Assembly: GCA_947095585.1 (NCBI GenBank)
Contig: OX352761.1
Span: 141,824,277 to 141,888,276 of the forward strand
DNA: 64,000 nt
From: Nephrocerus scutellatus
Lineage: Eukaryota; Arthropoda; Insecta; Diptera; Pipunculidae
Reading direction: 5' to 3'
In this document: piece by piece, positions 31,545 to 43,039 of the stretch
How positions within the stretch are numbered: position 1 is the first letter of the stretch
Layout: each line of letters starts with the position of its first letter
Translations under genes and position numbers: made by a program
Notes under the pieces: generated by a model
Databases searched by the model: none
The model's input: only the letters and a program-made list of their open reading frames with translations
Told to the model about the DNA's origin: nothing

Positions 31545-33230
31545 ATGGGTTACGATGACGTTATCACTCATTTGGGTGACTTCGGCAAATACCAGAAGCG
31601 CATTTACTTTCTTATCTGCTTGCCGGCCATTTTGTGCGCCTTTCACAAGCTAGCTGGAGTATTTTTATTGGCTAAACCGGAGTTTCGATGCGAATTGCCT
31701 TTTGAAAATGGCACTAAACCAATATACTATTTATCAGAGCACTTATGGAATATCTCTTATCCCAAAGATTCGCTTACAGGCAAGTGGCTAACATGCGAAT
31801 ACTATGACGTTGATTATTCGCCTGAATATCTTAATGGAACAGTGTTGCCTGCAAATTTGTCATCTCTTAGCTGTAACAGATTTGTGTATGACACGTCCCA
31901 ATACCAAAATAGTGCAGTCACTGAATGGGACATGGTGTGCAGTCGCAACTGGTTAAGAGCCACCAGCGATTCTATGTTTATGTTCGGTGTTCTTCTCGGC
32001 AGCATTGTGTTGGGCCAGCTATCAGATAAGTACGGCCGTAAACCGATCTTTTTTGGTTCACTTGTGGTACAGCTAATTTTCGGTATATTGGCCGGAATCG
32101 CCCCGGAATATGTTACATACACAGTATCTCGCGTCGTTGTGGGCGCCACCACGTCAGGAGTGTTTCTTGTGTCCTATGTTATTGCAATGGAAATGGTTGG
32201 GCCAACTTATAGGCTATTCGCTGGAGTTGCCTGTATGATGTTTTTCTCAATGGGATACATGTTGACCGCTGTGTTTGCATATTTCATCACAGATTGGCGT
32301 TGGTTGCAAATTGTTCTGACCTTGCATGGAGTGGTATTTATGTGTTACTATTGGTTTATACCGGAGTCGACCCGTTGGTTACTGTTGAAAAACCGAAAAG
32401 AAGCTGCCATTGCCAACATTGAAAAGGCAGCACGCGTGAATAACGTAACAATTCCTGCGGATGTTCTTGACAATCTTCTCGACGATGCTGGCGAAAAGAA
32501 GGAGGCTACTGAGAAGCCATCTCAGAGTGCATCAGTTTTAGATTTACTCAAGTACCCAAATTTGCGGCGAAAATCTCTACTTATTTTCTTTGATTGGTTT
32601 GTCAATAGTGGAACATACTATGGGCTGTCGTGGAATACAAACAATCTTGGTGGCAATGTTCTTCTAAATTTTGTCATATCCGGCGCAGTTGAAATTCCAG
32701 CCTATACATTCCTTTTGATTACATTAAATCGATGGGGTCGACGAACGATATTATGTGGCTGCATGTTAGCAGCAGGTATCGCGCTCCTTCTTACAACGGT
32801 CGTGCCCGACCACATGAATTGGTTGATCATTACACTAGCCATGATTGGCAAGTTAGCCATTACTGCGTCATATGGAACCGTGTACATCTTTTCGGCTGAG
32901 CAATTTCCAACAGTGATTCGAAATGTTGGCTTGGGAGCGTCGTCAATGGTCGCGCGTATTGGTGGAATTTTAGCGCCTTATTTTAACATGCTGGGTGATG
33001 TATGGCGACCCTTGCCTATGGTTATCTTCGGTGGCATGGCACTCGTAGGAGGTTTTATGTCACTCCTTCTGCCAGAAACCCATAATCGACCAACTTTGGA
33101 AACTATCGAGGATGGTGAGAATTTCGGTCGGAAGGAGCAGGGCATCGATCTGGCCGAAACAGGTAGTCAAGAAATAAAACCTTTTGTGGAAGGTAAATTG
33201 GAGATAGTTCACCAAAAAAACAAAGCATAG
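31545..33230 (+). CDS. Orct: Organic cation transporter (MFS, SLC22-type), 561 aa
   Basis: A single uninterrupted coding exon. The frame is open from 31440, but the conserved start is MGYDDVITHLGDFGKYQKR at 31545, as in Drosophila Orct. The product is a 12-helix plasma-membrane carrier of the SLC22 group, expected to move organic cations. A large extracellular loop between helices 1 and 2 (residues about 40-140) carries several N-glycosylation sequons (NGT, NIS, NLS) and paired cysteines. MFS signatures: GQLSDKYGRKP about residue 160, IPESTRWLLLK after helix 6, NRWGRRTILCG in the second half, and EQFPTVIRNVGLG before helix 11. LPETHNRPTLETIEDGE marks the cytoplasmic end. No defects were seen. 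In Drosophila Orct has a paralogue, Orct2; assignment to Orct is by overall resemblance. Confidence 0.95.
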   Translation: MGYDDVITHLGDFGKYQKRIYFLICLPAILCAFHKLAGVFLLAKPEFRCELPFENGTKPIYYLSEHLWNISYPKDSLTGKWLTCEYYDVDYSPEYLNGTVLPANLSSLSCNRFVYDTSQYQNSAVTEWDMVCSRNWLRATSDSMFMFGVLLGSIVLGQLSDKYGRKPIFFGSLVVQLIFGILAGIAPEYVTYTVSRVVVGATTSGVFLVSYVIAMEMVGPTYRLFAGVACMMFFSMGYMLTAVFAYFITDWRWLQIVLTLHGVVFMCYYWFIPESTRWLLLKNRKEAAIANIEKAARVNNVTIPADVLDNLLDDAGEKKEATEKPSQSASVLDLLKYPNLRRKSLLIFFDWFVNSGTYYGLSWNTNNLGGNVLLNFVISGAVEIPAYTFLLITLNRWGRRTILCGCMLAAGIALLLTTVVPDHMNWLIITLAMIGKLAITASYGTVYIFSAEQFPTVIRNVGLGASSMVARIGGILAPYFNMLGDVWRPLPMVIFGGMALVGGFMSLLLPETHNRPTLETIEDGENFGRKEQGIDLAETGSQEIKPFVEGKLEIVHQKNKA

Positions 33231-33642
33231 TTAAATAATTTTTTTATTGTGTATTAATTGTTTACGTTAAGTAGAAACTACGTACGAGTATACCACGTTT
33301 CCATGATAGAGTTTGAGTCTGTTATGGTTTTATCGAGCTAAGAACAAGGCGTGAATTCGTAGCGGTTCCATGAACAGAGCTGATGTCTTGTAGTCTCTTA
33401 GGGCGCTCTCACTATGGGAAAACTAAATACTTAAGACTTACAAGATTGTATTGATTGGGGTTTTGACAAAAAAAAAATTCTGCTCGTATGTATGTGTATG
33501 TATATTAAGTTTTTTCATTGTGAGAGCGCACTTACAAATACAATGTCGGACAAACCTAACTCAATCGCTCTAGTTTCGTGGAGGATCTCGATTGTAAAAG
33601 CGTTTTCCCGCACATAAACCTAATGTTAAATTTTTTTTCATA
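33231..33642. other. Orct 3' flank with MITE family 3 copy
   Basis: 33290-33320 contains TACCACGTTTCCATGATAG, the same terminus as an element at 48004-48512. 33398-33534 is a MITE family 3 copy with both ends: AGGGCGCTCTCACTATGG and CATTGTGAGAGCGCACT, interior ACTTACAAGATTGTATTG. Confidence 0.7.
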
Positions 33643-33875
33643 AAAACTCTACCCCAGAATCTCGCTCGACCGCAGAACTTTTCAAAATGGAAATCGAACA
33701 CGAAAGGCGAAAATCTTTTGTTTAAATTTTTTTGTTGCATGTGCTGTTGTTGTGCTAGTATAAAGAGGGGTAAATCTCCCAAAATATCAAGAGCTGTTTT
33801 AGCTCTACGGTAGAGTCGTTTTGAAGGGGAAACGAACAACTGACAGCCAAAAAAAAATCTGGGGCAGAGTTTTAC
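33643..33875. mobile_element. MITE-like family 4, complete copy with TIRs
   Basis: Terminal inverted repeats AAAACTCTACCCCAGA and TCTGGGGCAGAGTTTT flank a 233-bp element with CGAACACGAAAGGCG, AGAGGGGTAAATCTCCC and ACTGACAGCCAAAAAA. No coding capacity. Confidence 0.8.
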
Positions 33876-35044
33876 GAAAAAAAAATTAACATAAGTTAAC
33901 TTTGGGCTAACTCGACCATGAAAACGTAGTAATACGAGTACATAATCATTTAAGTAAAGTTTAAGCAGTACTAAGCACTACCTTATCCTAACGAAATTCG
34001 CGCCGGATAATTTTGAATGAGCAGTAAGTTCGAATTAATAGAAAAAATACATTCCTAGATTGAAAACTTTTTCTTATAACAAAAATGTAACCTTTCAGGC
34101 CACTTGTGACCATGAACCAATTTTTTTCTACAATCAGCAACGCAATATTTTAGACTGTTTTTATTTATTTATAATATATGTATGTCTTGATTACACTTTT
34201 GACATTTAAAGATGGTGCGAATTTAATTCTAATTGGGTTCCTAGCTAATATTATTCACATATTTATATGTAATATATACGTGCTCAGTTTTAAAATAAAA
34301 TAATACTCCTATGGGGTTTATTCATTGTTGAGTGGAAATTCCTAGTAAAAACCGTTCGTTTTTGCATTACATGAACTTGAACGAGTTGTTTGAAAAACCA
34401 AAAAAAAATATTCTATTTAATTAATTAACTATGAGAATCTTCTTATGCATATCTTTTATATAAATATAGCAGTTAACAAAAAAAATCCAAAAATTAACCT
34501 CACTTAAGATTGAAATGTGAATTACAAAGAAACAATTTAAAGAACCAAATCAAATAAATGTGCAATTCGAAAATAATTCGTACATAAAATTAGAAAATTC
34601 CTACAAATCGTAATGAAATCTTTTTTTTTTACTTATAACAAAACTAGCACAAAAAATAACGGTGTAAAGTGTATAATGTTCAAACCAAAATGAACTAAAT
34701 GATGAAAAATATGCATTGTATAACGAACGTTTTGTATGCGCGCTTACCTCAGAAAACAATCATAAAATATGAACCAGGAATCTGTAATTTCTATAACACA
34801 ACTGCAATATGTGATCATTAAATGCAGTTATTGCTTAAGTAAAAAAAATTAAAAAAAAATAATTTGTTAAATGTTTTCTGTTTTCTTTAGCGGTAACTAA
34901 AGTAGTTAAAAACTGTACACATAAATGCGGTACACATAGGGAATCCATATTAACCTGTTCTTTTTTAAAAAATGCCCTTTTTGATAGCCATAGCCATCAC
35001 TCATTCAGATATTACTTCAAAGTTTTCCTGAAATAGCGGAAACG
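33876..35044. other. AT-rich intergenic region
   Basis: Very AT-rich with long A and T runs. No gene, RNA gene or recognised repeat seen. Confidence 0.45.
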
Positions 35045-35630
35045 CCCTGTATGTTGTTGTTGGCTAACCACAATTTCTATTTAACAGCCGTCCTCATTTT
35101 TTCTCGCACGGCTCAAATGTAAATCAAGCATTAGCCAAAAAAGTTGACACTACGAGAATGTTATAGTAATTTTATAGTAACATGGGAAATGTTATCTACA
35201 GCACTATGGTAACATTGAAAAATATACTACTTCTCTCGTCTGGCTTACCAGTTTTTTTTTAAGTTTTAGCTTTTAAGTTTTTTATATCTGCAAATATACT
35301 ACTTCTCTCGTCTGGCTAACTACAATTTCAATTTAACAGCCGTTCTGCTCATTTTTTCTCGCACGCCACAAATGTAAATCAATTAATTTAGACTAGCCGT
35401 GTGAGAAAAAATGAGAACGACGGCTGTTAAATAGAAATTGTGGTTAGCCAGACGAGAGAAGTAGAATATTTTTCAATGTTACCATAATGCTTTAGATAAT
35501 ATTTCCCTTGCAGATATAAAAAACCTATAACATTCGCGTAGTGTGTGTCATTCTCTTCTGGCTAACCACAACTTCAATTTAACTATAGTCGGCCCACTCA
35601 TTTTTTCTCGCACGGATTTAGTCTAAATCT
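35045..35630. mobile_element. Cluster of MITE family 2 copies upstream of the oxidase-like gene
   Basis: A right-arm fragment (about 35065-35125), a right-half copy (35145-35260), another right arm (35295-35370) and a complete element (35388-35628). The complete copy runs from TTTAGACTAGCCGTGTGAG to CTCGCACGGATTTAGTCTAAA with arms of about 75 bp. It ends about 125 bp before the ATG at 35756, so it is likely to contribute to the promoter or leader. Confidence 0.8.
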
Positions 35631-35755
35631 ACTTAAATAAATTATATGAGCGGTTAAATATTAAATTTATTAAATAAACGGTCAAATAAACTTTACTTCT
35701 TTCAAATGGGATCATAGTAGGCGTCTTGATCGAATCAAAATAAAAAGTTAAGAAA

Positions 35756-37306
35756 ATGTATAATATTGACGAGATCGTGGAAGTCTCTGGCAAAGTGGAT
35801 GTTTTGATTGTTGGAGCTGGACTTTCAGGTCTTACGTCAGCTTTTAAAATTTCGCAAAAGGAACCATCTCTTTCTGTGAGAATATTGGAAGCATCAAATT
35901 GTGTCGGCGGTCAGTTATTCGATTCTTCACTTGGAGAAATTGGAGGTAAATGGATCACCGAGGACCAGTACCATATTTACAACATGCTGAGAGAGCTGAA
36001 AATTCCTTTAAAAAGAAGGAATATTATTGGACCAGAATTGAAACGATGTTGGGGAATCGATCATGGTATTTTTGCCAGGTTGGTAAGATTCGAACTAAGA
36101 CGTTACACTACAGAGCTAGATTTGAAATCTCGAGCTTTCATTACAGGCACGTATGAGTATGTACGTAGGTTATAATGGGGAATAACACTAAATTCAGGGT
36201 TTTAAAAATTTCAGAAGAATCCAACGTGTTGAAACAATGGAAGAACATATACGCAAAAAATTGTTTTTCGGAAAGTCGCGCAGTTTTATGTTGAATTTTG
36301 TACAACTGATTTGCGGATCGGATCCCCGAGAAGTCTCTTTTTTGGAGTTTTTAAGCGTGTGTCACAGCTGTGGTGGTCTCAACATGCTTATGAATTTGTA
36401 AGACACCAGCCGATTGGAGACAATTTTCTTATCTACTCGACATTTTTTAGGTACTTGCATACGCCAACATCTTTGCTTGAATTTTCGTCTGATCTCTTAA
36501 TGTGTTGCTTAAAAAATAAAATGAAACAAATAGAAATACTCTTGCAAAGAAAGGTATGTGAAATAACACAAAAAAAAGATTATGTTCTGGTTCGAGACTG
36601 CGAAGGGACTTACCACGCGGCTAGCGCTGTGATAGTAGCTATTCCAATGGGTAGTCTGACTAATGTTTTTATTTCCCCACAACTTCCGCCTCAGTTAAAA
36701 GCGTCATCGCAACGAAATCGCCAAATGCTAACATCTTTTATAGCTCAATACGATAACGGTTACTGGCGTCAACATGGATATTCTGGCAATTTTACCTCTG
36801 AAGACCCTCCGTTATACGGACTTGAATACCGCCCAACGCTTTATTCCGGACTTACTCTGCATCAAAAAGATATGGAGCCGCAACTTATTCAATCAATTTG
36901 TTTAAATACTCTAGCTGCTCATTTTGGCCAGGAAATGCTTAATCCATCCGCGTACTTACAACGTTCCTATGAACAGAACACATTAGTTTTTATGCCACAA
37001 ACAATACCTTGGAACCGTCTGATTTGGTCATCATCTGCATCGGCAGCTACCTGTTATCGCGGTTGTCTAAGCGGAGCCGTCCAAAGTGGTTTGCGTGCAG
37101 CAATGCATGCTTTGCTTATTACTCGTCCACAAAGCGTAACATTCCAGGACATTGCTGAAATCCAACGTGCCAGTGCTGTTCATCCGAAAATAAGCCGCCT
37201 TCAATTATTACTTAGTTCACTTAACTTATACAATTGTACATTTTATGGACTCCTTACTGTTAGTCTAACTGCTATTATTAAAGTTATTTCTAATTGCAAA
37301 AAATGA
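35756..37306 (+). CDS. Divergent monoamine-oxidase-like flavoprotein, 477 aa
   Basis: Exons 35756-36150, 36215-36397 and 36451-37306 join in phase (1434 nt, stop TGA); introns are 64 and 53 bp. The N-terminus has the dinucleotide-binding fold DVLIVGAGLSGLTSAFKI followed by ILEASNCVGGQLFDS and GEIGGKW, as in flavin amine oxidases. EVSFLEFLSVCHSCGGLNML corresponds to the conserved EVSALWFLWYVKQCGG region of MAO, and the last 35 residues are hydrophobic like the MAO membrane anchor. In the C-terminal third the usual SGGC(Y/T) motif with the FAD-linking Cys is not visible, the AGTET motif is replaced by WSSSASAATC, and the region of the active-site Lys reads TSFIAQY. It may therefore bind FAD non-covalently or be catalytically altered. 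Substrate unknown. Confidence 0.85.
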
Positions 37307-37311
37307 ATAAA
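37306..37311 (+). terminator. AATAAA polyadenylation signal overlapping the oxidase-like stop codon
   Basis: The last A of the TGA stop is the first base of AATAAA (context ATGAATAAAATAC). If used, the 3' untranslated region would be only some 15-30 nt. Confidence 0.45.
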
Positions 37312-37639
37312 ATACACATACATAGCCTATTTTTTATTTAAGTACATTTGAATTATTTTATTTTGAACTAACCTTGCTTACAGGAATAAGGTTTGTTCAA
37401 ATCCTAATCGGTTTTTTATAATCCGATAGCGTCTCAGAAAACTGTTTGTTCTGAGCAGATTTTGCAGCTAGTGTGCTGGGTGTGAATTTTCTTTTGTTTA
37501 CCAGTTTCTTGGCATTCGTTCTGATGGGGTAGTCGCAGAGCTTTTAGCTCATTCTAAGCCGCCGTTTATATTCTAAACATCTAATAGGTATATACGTCAA
37601 ATATTCAAGTTTCTGACATGCGAGCAAGTGCAGTAGTCA
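37312..37639. other. Oxidase-like gene 3' flank
   Basis: No coding or repeat signal recognised between the oxidase-like gene and the start of LINE debris. Confidence 0.4.
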
Positions 37640-40490
37640 ATTGCTTGCCTCTAGCTCATCACAGCACAGTACCGCCGGTGTTACTGTTGCCGTTGATGTG
37701 CCGTATTATCAACATATTTGGCTCTACAATCGGGGTCCGGTCCTGGCCTCCCGCAAAAAGTCTCTCCACCGGTCCAGTTTGGCATTCCTAAGCTCTGGGA
37801 GTCCTGGTCTACGCCATCCTTCTAGCATTGGCTTTGCCGGCCTCGCTGTCGTGTTCCACAAATCCTACCGCAAAGGACTTTTTGAGCAGGATCCTCTTCG
37901 CTCATGCGAGCTAGGTTTCCTGCCCACCGCAGCCTACCGAGCTTAATTCTCTTCACGATGTCGATATCGCGGTAACGCCCGTAGATATCATAATTATAGT
38001 CTCCGGAATCTCGTCGTTCCTCACATACGGGCAAAAAATTCTCCGTAAGACTTTTCTCTTGAAGGCGGCTAAGATGTTGGAATGCTTTTTGCTAACCACC
38101 CAAGTCTCGGATCCATATGTAAGTACTGGTATGACCATTGTCTTATACATCAGCAGGTTGGATATTTTGGTTAAGTTCCTGGATTTGAAGAGTCTTGACA
38201 GAATAAAGTAGGCTTTGTTGGCTTTGAGCAATCGTGCACCTGTCTCTGGCTCCATGCTTTTATCGGCTGCTACAGTTGACCCGATTTAAATTGAGAGACG
38301 AATGTTGGATCTTCTTCGTTTTGCTCTCATTTATGTGCAGCACCCGGATTTCGTGCCGCCTGGTCGATCTGGACGAAAGCTTTCTGTACAGCTCTTTGGT
38401 TTCTACCAACAATGTCAATGTCGTCTGCGTAAGCCACTATCTGAATGAACTTATAGAGGATTGTTCCTCCCGCCGTTACGTTGAATAGGAGGCATGCCAG
38501 TCCATCCCCTTGTCGGAGCCCGTTATAGTTGTTGAATGGGCTTGATAATGATCCGGATATTTTTACTTGGCTTATAACATTCATGGTCATGGTCAACATA
38601 CATAGTCGTTTCAGTTTATTTGGGATGCCGAATTCTCTCATGGCTTTATAAAGTTCTACTCTGGCTATGCTATCTTAGGCGGCTAGAAACAAGTCTATAA
38701 AAAGATGGTGTAATGAGCTTTGAAAGTCTAGACATTTTTCCATCACCTGCCTATGGGTGTAAATCTGATCAGTTGTTGATTTGCCTGGAATGAAGCCACA
38801 ATGGTATGGACTAATGATGACTTTAGCGCATGGGCTATCCTGTCTTGTTATACCACGATAATTGCTGCATGTTCTGATATCTCCTTTCTTATGTATGGGA
38901 CACAGGATACCTCTTCGCCAGTCTTCTGGCATCGCTTCGTCCTCCCATACTTGCACTATTAGTTCATGAATTGGTTGGTGTATTGCGAGCCTCCTGTTTT
39001 CAACAGCTCCGCTGGAATACCATCTGATCCCGGAGCTTTATTATTTTTGAGCCGATTTGTCGCTCTGCTAACTTCGTCTATGCTTGGTGACGGTAGCATA
39101 GAGTGGTCTGCGATCATTGGTGGAGGCTCCAATAACTCAGTTAGCTAGCCATTTAGCAACTCATGAAAGTGCTCTAAGATGCCTTTGAGATCGGCGATCA
39201 AATTACCCTCTTTGTCCTTGTAGTATGTGCAACCCGGTGTATAATGCGTCATACCGCGGACTCTTTGATACAACTTCCGCAACTGGTGCGGTCCTTACTC
39301 TCTAGTTCTGTTCTAGTTCACGGACGAGATTCTTCTCCCAGGCTGCTTTCTTTCGCCAGTGAACTGTTTTTTCATATCTTCTGAGCTCTTTATTTTCATC
39401 TTCGCGTGCTCGCGTTCTGAGATTGTTGCATTGCTCGGTACGCAACATTCTTGCGTTCAGTCGCTAGCTTGCATTCGGCATCGAACCAGTCGTTCCGATC
39501 TCTACGACTACTGCGCCTAAGATGGAGTCAGCAGTACTAATGACAATATTCCTAAGGCGTGTACATTTCTCTTCTACGCCCAGCATCTCAGCCCCAGGAC
39601 TTACTCTCCATGCATTTAGGGCGAGTCCTATCGCTGGACCTTAGTTGTTTCTGGTCTCTTCGATGGGAAGGGCAGCCATGTTGAATCGAATCTGATTCTC
39701 GGCTGCAGTCTTTCTGGATTATGCAATCCGCGCTCGGAGCACCATACCAACAACAAGTGGCCCGAGTCGTCGTTGACACCGCGGTATGTTCGTACCGCCA
39801 TCAGGTTTGGATTGTGGCAAAGGTCTATCAACACGTGGTCTACCAGGTGGCTTTGTGGATACTTTAACACGCAAACCTAGTACTCGCAACGACCAAATTA
39901 TTGTTGCCTATTATGTACTGCCTATTCACATCCGCCAGAATGATTTTTACGTCATACTGAGGACAGGCATGGAGTTCCCGTTTGACTAATTCAAAGAATT
40001 CTTCTTTTTCATCTGGGGAATCCTCTGTAGGTGCGTGAAAGTTTATGTGGCTTATGTTTTTAAATCTGCCCGGACGCGAACTGTGCATAGCCGTTCATTT
40101 ACTGCTTTAAAGCCGATAACGGTGAGTTTCATTCTTTGCTGATTAGAAACCCCATCCCGAGCACATGATGTCTTGCAAGACAGCTGTAATAATGTAATGT
40201 CATACTCTGATTTTCCCCCGTCCACCGCATCTCCTGGATTGCTGTTATACCAGCATTATATTTGGACAGGGTATCGGCTAGCTGCTTTGTAGCATGAGCT
40301 CTATACAGTGAGCATACGTTCCATGAAAAAATTCTTAAATCGTTTAGCCGTTTTCGTTGCCGTGGTCGTCGTCGTTCATCAGTGTATCCGAGGCCAATTT
40401 GGGGTTCCGTAATAAAGTTTTTTACGCCGTATGTGGTTGTGACGTTTGGGGTTGCTTTTAATTTAAAAAAATTAAAGGCTTTCATTGCGA
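37640..40490 (-). pseudogene. RTE-like non-LTR retrotransposon, degenerate, minus strand
   Basis: Read on the minus strand from 40485: endonuclease start RIFSWNVCSLYRAH and AGITAIQEMRWTG (40485-40129), nuclease centre NISHINFHAPTEDSPD and YDVKIILADVN (40088-39864), VDHVLIDLCHNPNLMAVRTY (about 39850-39760), then RT: WRRGILCPIHKKGD and NYRGIT (38956-38860), PYHCGFIPGKSTTDQI, LRQGDGLACLLFN, VAYADDIDIVGRN (38641-38327), and the C-terminal VLTYGSETWVVSKKH (38255-38100) and KLGRLRWAGNLARM (37950-37880). Multiple stops, frameshifts and deletions show it is inactive. Domain order without ORF1 or RNase H fits RTE-type LINEs. Confidence 0.85.
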
Positions 40491-40589
40491 AATCATTCTG
40501 CTTTTACTAATGGTATAACGCGTTGAATCAAATACGGCATCAACAAATACATTGCGAACAAATTCATCCCACAAGTTACGATTTCAAGC

Positions 40590-41050
40590 CGCCCATACAG
40601 TCATCCAGTTTGGCAACCCAGGCTGCTTTCTTTCAACTGTGTCAACTGTATTTTCATATATTCGTGATAATGCAATCCGCGCTCGGAGCACCATACAAAC
40701 AAGATAGTGGTCCGAGTCGACTTTGGCACTTCTGTACGTTCGTACCATCATCATGTTTTTATGTTGCGAATGATATTTTTACGCCTTGTACTCCAATGTA
40801 CCGAATTATAGCTTGCTGCCATCTTAATGATTCGTTGTCCATTATCATTAGTGGTCGTCGTCGTAGATCAGTGTTTCCGCGGCTGATTTGGGGTTCCGTA
40901 TTAAGAGTTTTTACACCGGCGAGTTTATTAGCCTGACGCCCGATCATTCAGCTTTTTATTTATTGGAGGAAAATTACCAGTGGCCACCACGTGGAGGTAT
41001 TATCGCACTACCATCCATCAGAGATAGTTACGGCCTCGTGCAATTCTGAT
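40590..41050 (-). repeat. Second RTE-like LINE fragment, internally deleted
   Basis: Plus-strand text ATGCAATCCGCGCTCGGAGC (about 40670) repeats 39720, and GTCGTCGTCGTAG with GGGGTTCCGTA repeats 40360-40410, but the sequence between has been shortened, so this is another copy in the same orientation. 40955-41035 (TTGGAGGAAAATTACC, CCACGTGGAGG) recurs at 57655-57735. Confidence 0.7.
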
Positions 41051-43039
41051 GGATTTTACGTGTTATTCATCATATTCTGCTTACGGCTGACCACTAAACA
41101 AATTCATGCTAACCATTTGCGTTTACTTATTGCAATCTTGCAAAATAACAAACAGAGAATCAACTGTTAAATAACAGAGCGAACAGAAGAAAAATCAAAC
41201 AAAATATTTAATGTTGCTAAAATCTTTTAATTATTAGAAAAATAATACCAGGTTTGAATTGTATTATTTACAATTTAATCTTTAGCTAAATTGCACAAAT
41301 AGAGCTTTTTACAGGTCGCTCACGAATATAAGGTAAATAATAACCTGCTTCTGACTTTAAGATAAATTTTGTTAAGAATTTTTAAGAGGGATGTCTTAGC
41401 TATGATTCGATTCATAATTATATGACTCACCTTAACTGGAAATGTCAGAAAAAAGTCTTATACATGAGGTACGACTTACTAATTTGGTGTTCATAACTGA
41501 CATACACACAGAATCAGTAATAAATAGCTTCTTCAGCCTTACTTAAGGACATTTCTACCTCCTCTGTGGTACGTTAGTTAGAATCAGGATTTAAAATTAC
41601 AATTTTCAAATTTTACAATTTTTCATTGTCGCGTGAATATCCTATTGTGTATTTTGACATAACCATCTCGGCGCAAATTGCATTATGTACATTAAATACA
41701 TGAACAAAAGTTATAAAAACATATTTACATAAAAAATCCTATTTCCTATTTCAAGCTATTTAATATACATATATTTCCACAAGAGAATAAAAAAAATAGC
41801 GCCGACATTCACTTAGGCGATGCGATAGAAAATTCATTTGATGTGCAATTTTTATTTTATTAAATTAATCTAACAGAACTGAAATAAAATATAGAAATAA
41901 AAACTAACAATCACAGAATAACAAATGGTGCACCGCATTTGATTTTTGTGCGAGTACAGATTAAAATAAAAATTAAATTACAATTTGTAAATCAAAATAA
42001 ACAATTTAATCGGAAAATAATACAGGTATAATAATTGTAAATGCCTAGAACCCGGTTGTTTTCCTTAAATAAATGTATCTACCAACAATTCCCATTTTAT
42101 GATAAGTGAATGGATGTTGGGAGATAGAATCTAGTCTGTTATTCATGCACACGCAATGTTTTCTTTGTAAAATAACAAAAAATTTACGTATTAAGTTCGA
42201 ACGCACGCACAATGGGGATAATTCTTTGTTAATTTAATGAGAGCAGAAAAAGTTACAAAATCAAGGAAAACATTTATTTAAAATTATTTTTCCTTTGTTA
42301 ATTAAAAATATTGGTGTGTACTTTTTTTTAGTTCGTTTATTGCATTTACACAAAAAGCTTTGCTTTAAAAAAAGAACAACATAAAATAAGCGTAATAATT
42401 TAATTTTAGTTATGTGGTTGGTTTTTTCCTTTTTCTTTGTTCTTTGTTGTAAAATGTTAAGGTTATTATGATTTTGTAGTGACATTTCTTGGGTTATTCA
42501 TTTATTTGTTTTTTTTTTTTCTTTCTGAATTTCTACCACACGCCGAAATTTATGAAATGGGATTATTTTTTCCTAAGTTAAAAATTTAATTTTCTTGTTT
42601 ATGTTTTTTATGTTTCTTTAAATTACATAATAATGCACAATTTTCTGTATTTATCTTTACTCTATACAAACTAAAAAATATATAATATAATTTAATTAAT
42701 TACTTCAGTAAAATTTAGATTAAGTCGGAGTGAGTGTTTCGTTTTTTCAAAATAACGCTGGGGGACTGTAAGATTCAACAAATATAAAAGTTAATAAAAA
42801 ATAAACAATTTGTACATAAAATAAAAGTTGGATGTTTTTTGCCGGAAGTGTCGGAAGGGTGTTTTCGGGTAGTAAGCAGGGGATGGATACATGGAACAGA
42901 ACATAAATACAATCAGATAAAGGTTGCTTGGTGTATATATATAGTATCAATTAAATAAAATTAATAATAATAATAAAAAAACAAAAACAAAACCGGTTAA
43001 AAATTAAAATATATATACACTCCTACCGCGACTCCTCTC
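41051..43039. other. AT-rich region 3' of string
   Basis: No coding frame beyond chance ones. The right part (nearest 43039) should be the string 3' untranslated region, with long A and T tracts such as 42505-42520 and TTTATT/ATTTA-type motifs on the transcript strand. No recognised repeat family. Confidence 0.45.

Noticed and set aside
37641..37946. Plus-strand 101-aa frame
   Set aside because: Antisense to the C-terminal end of the minus-strand RTE-like LINE.
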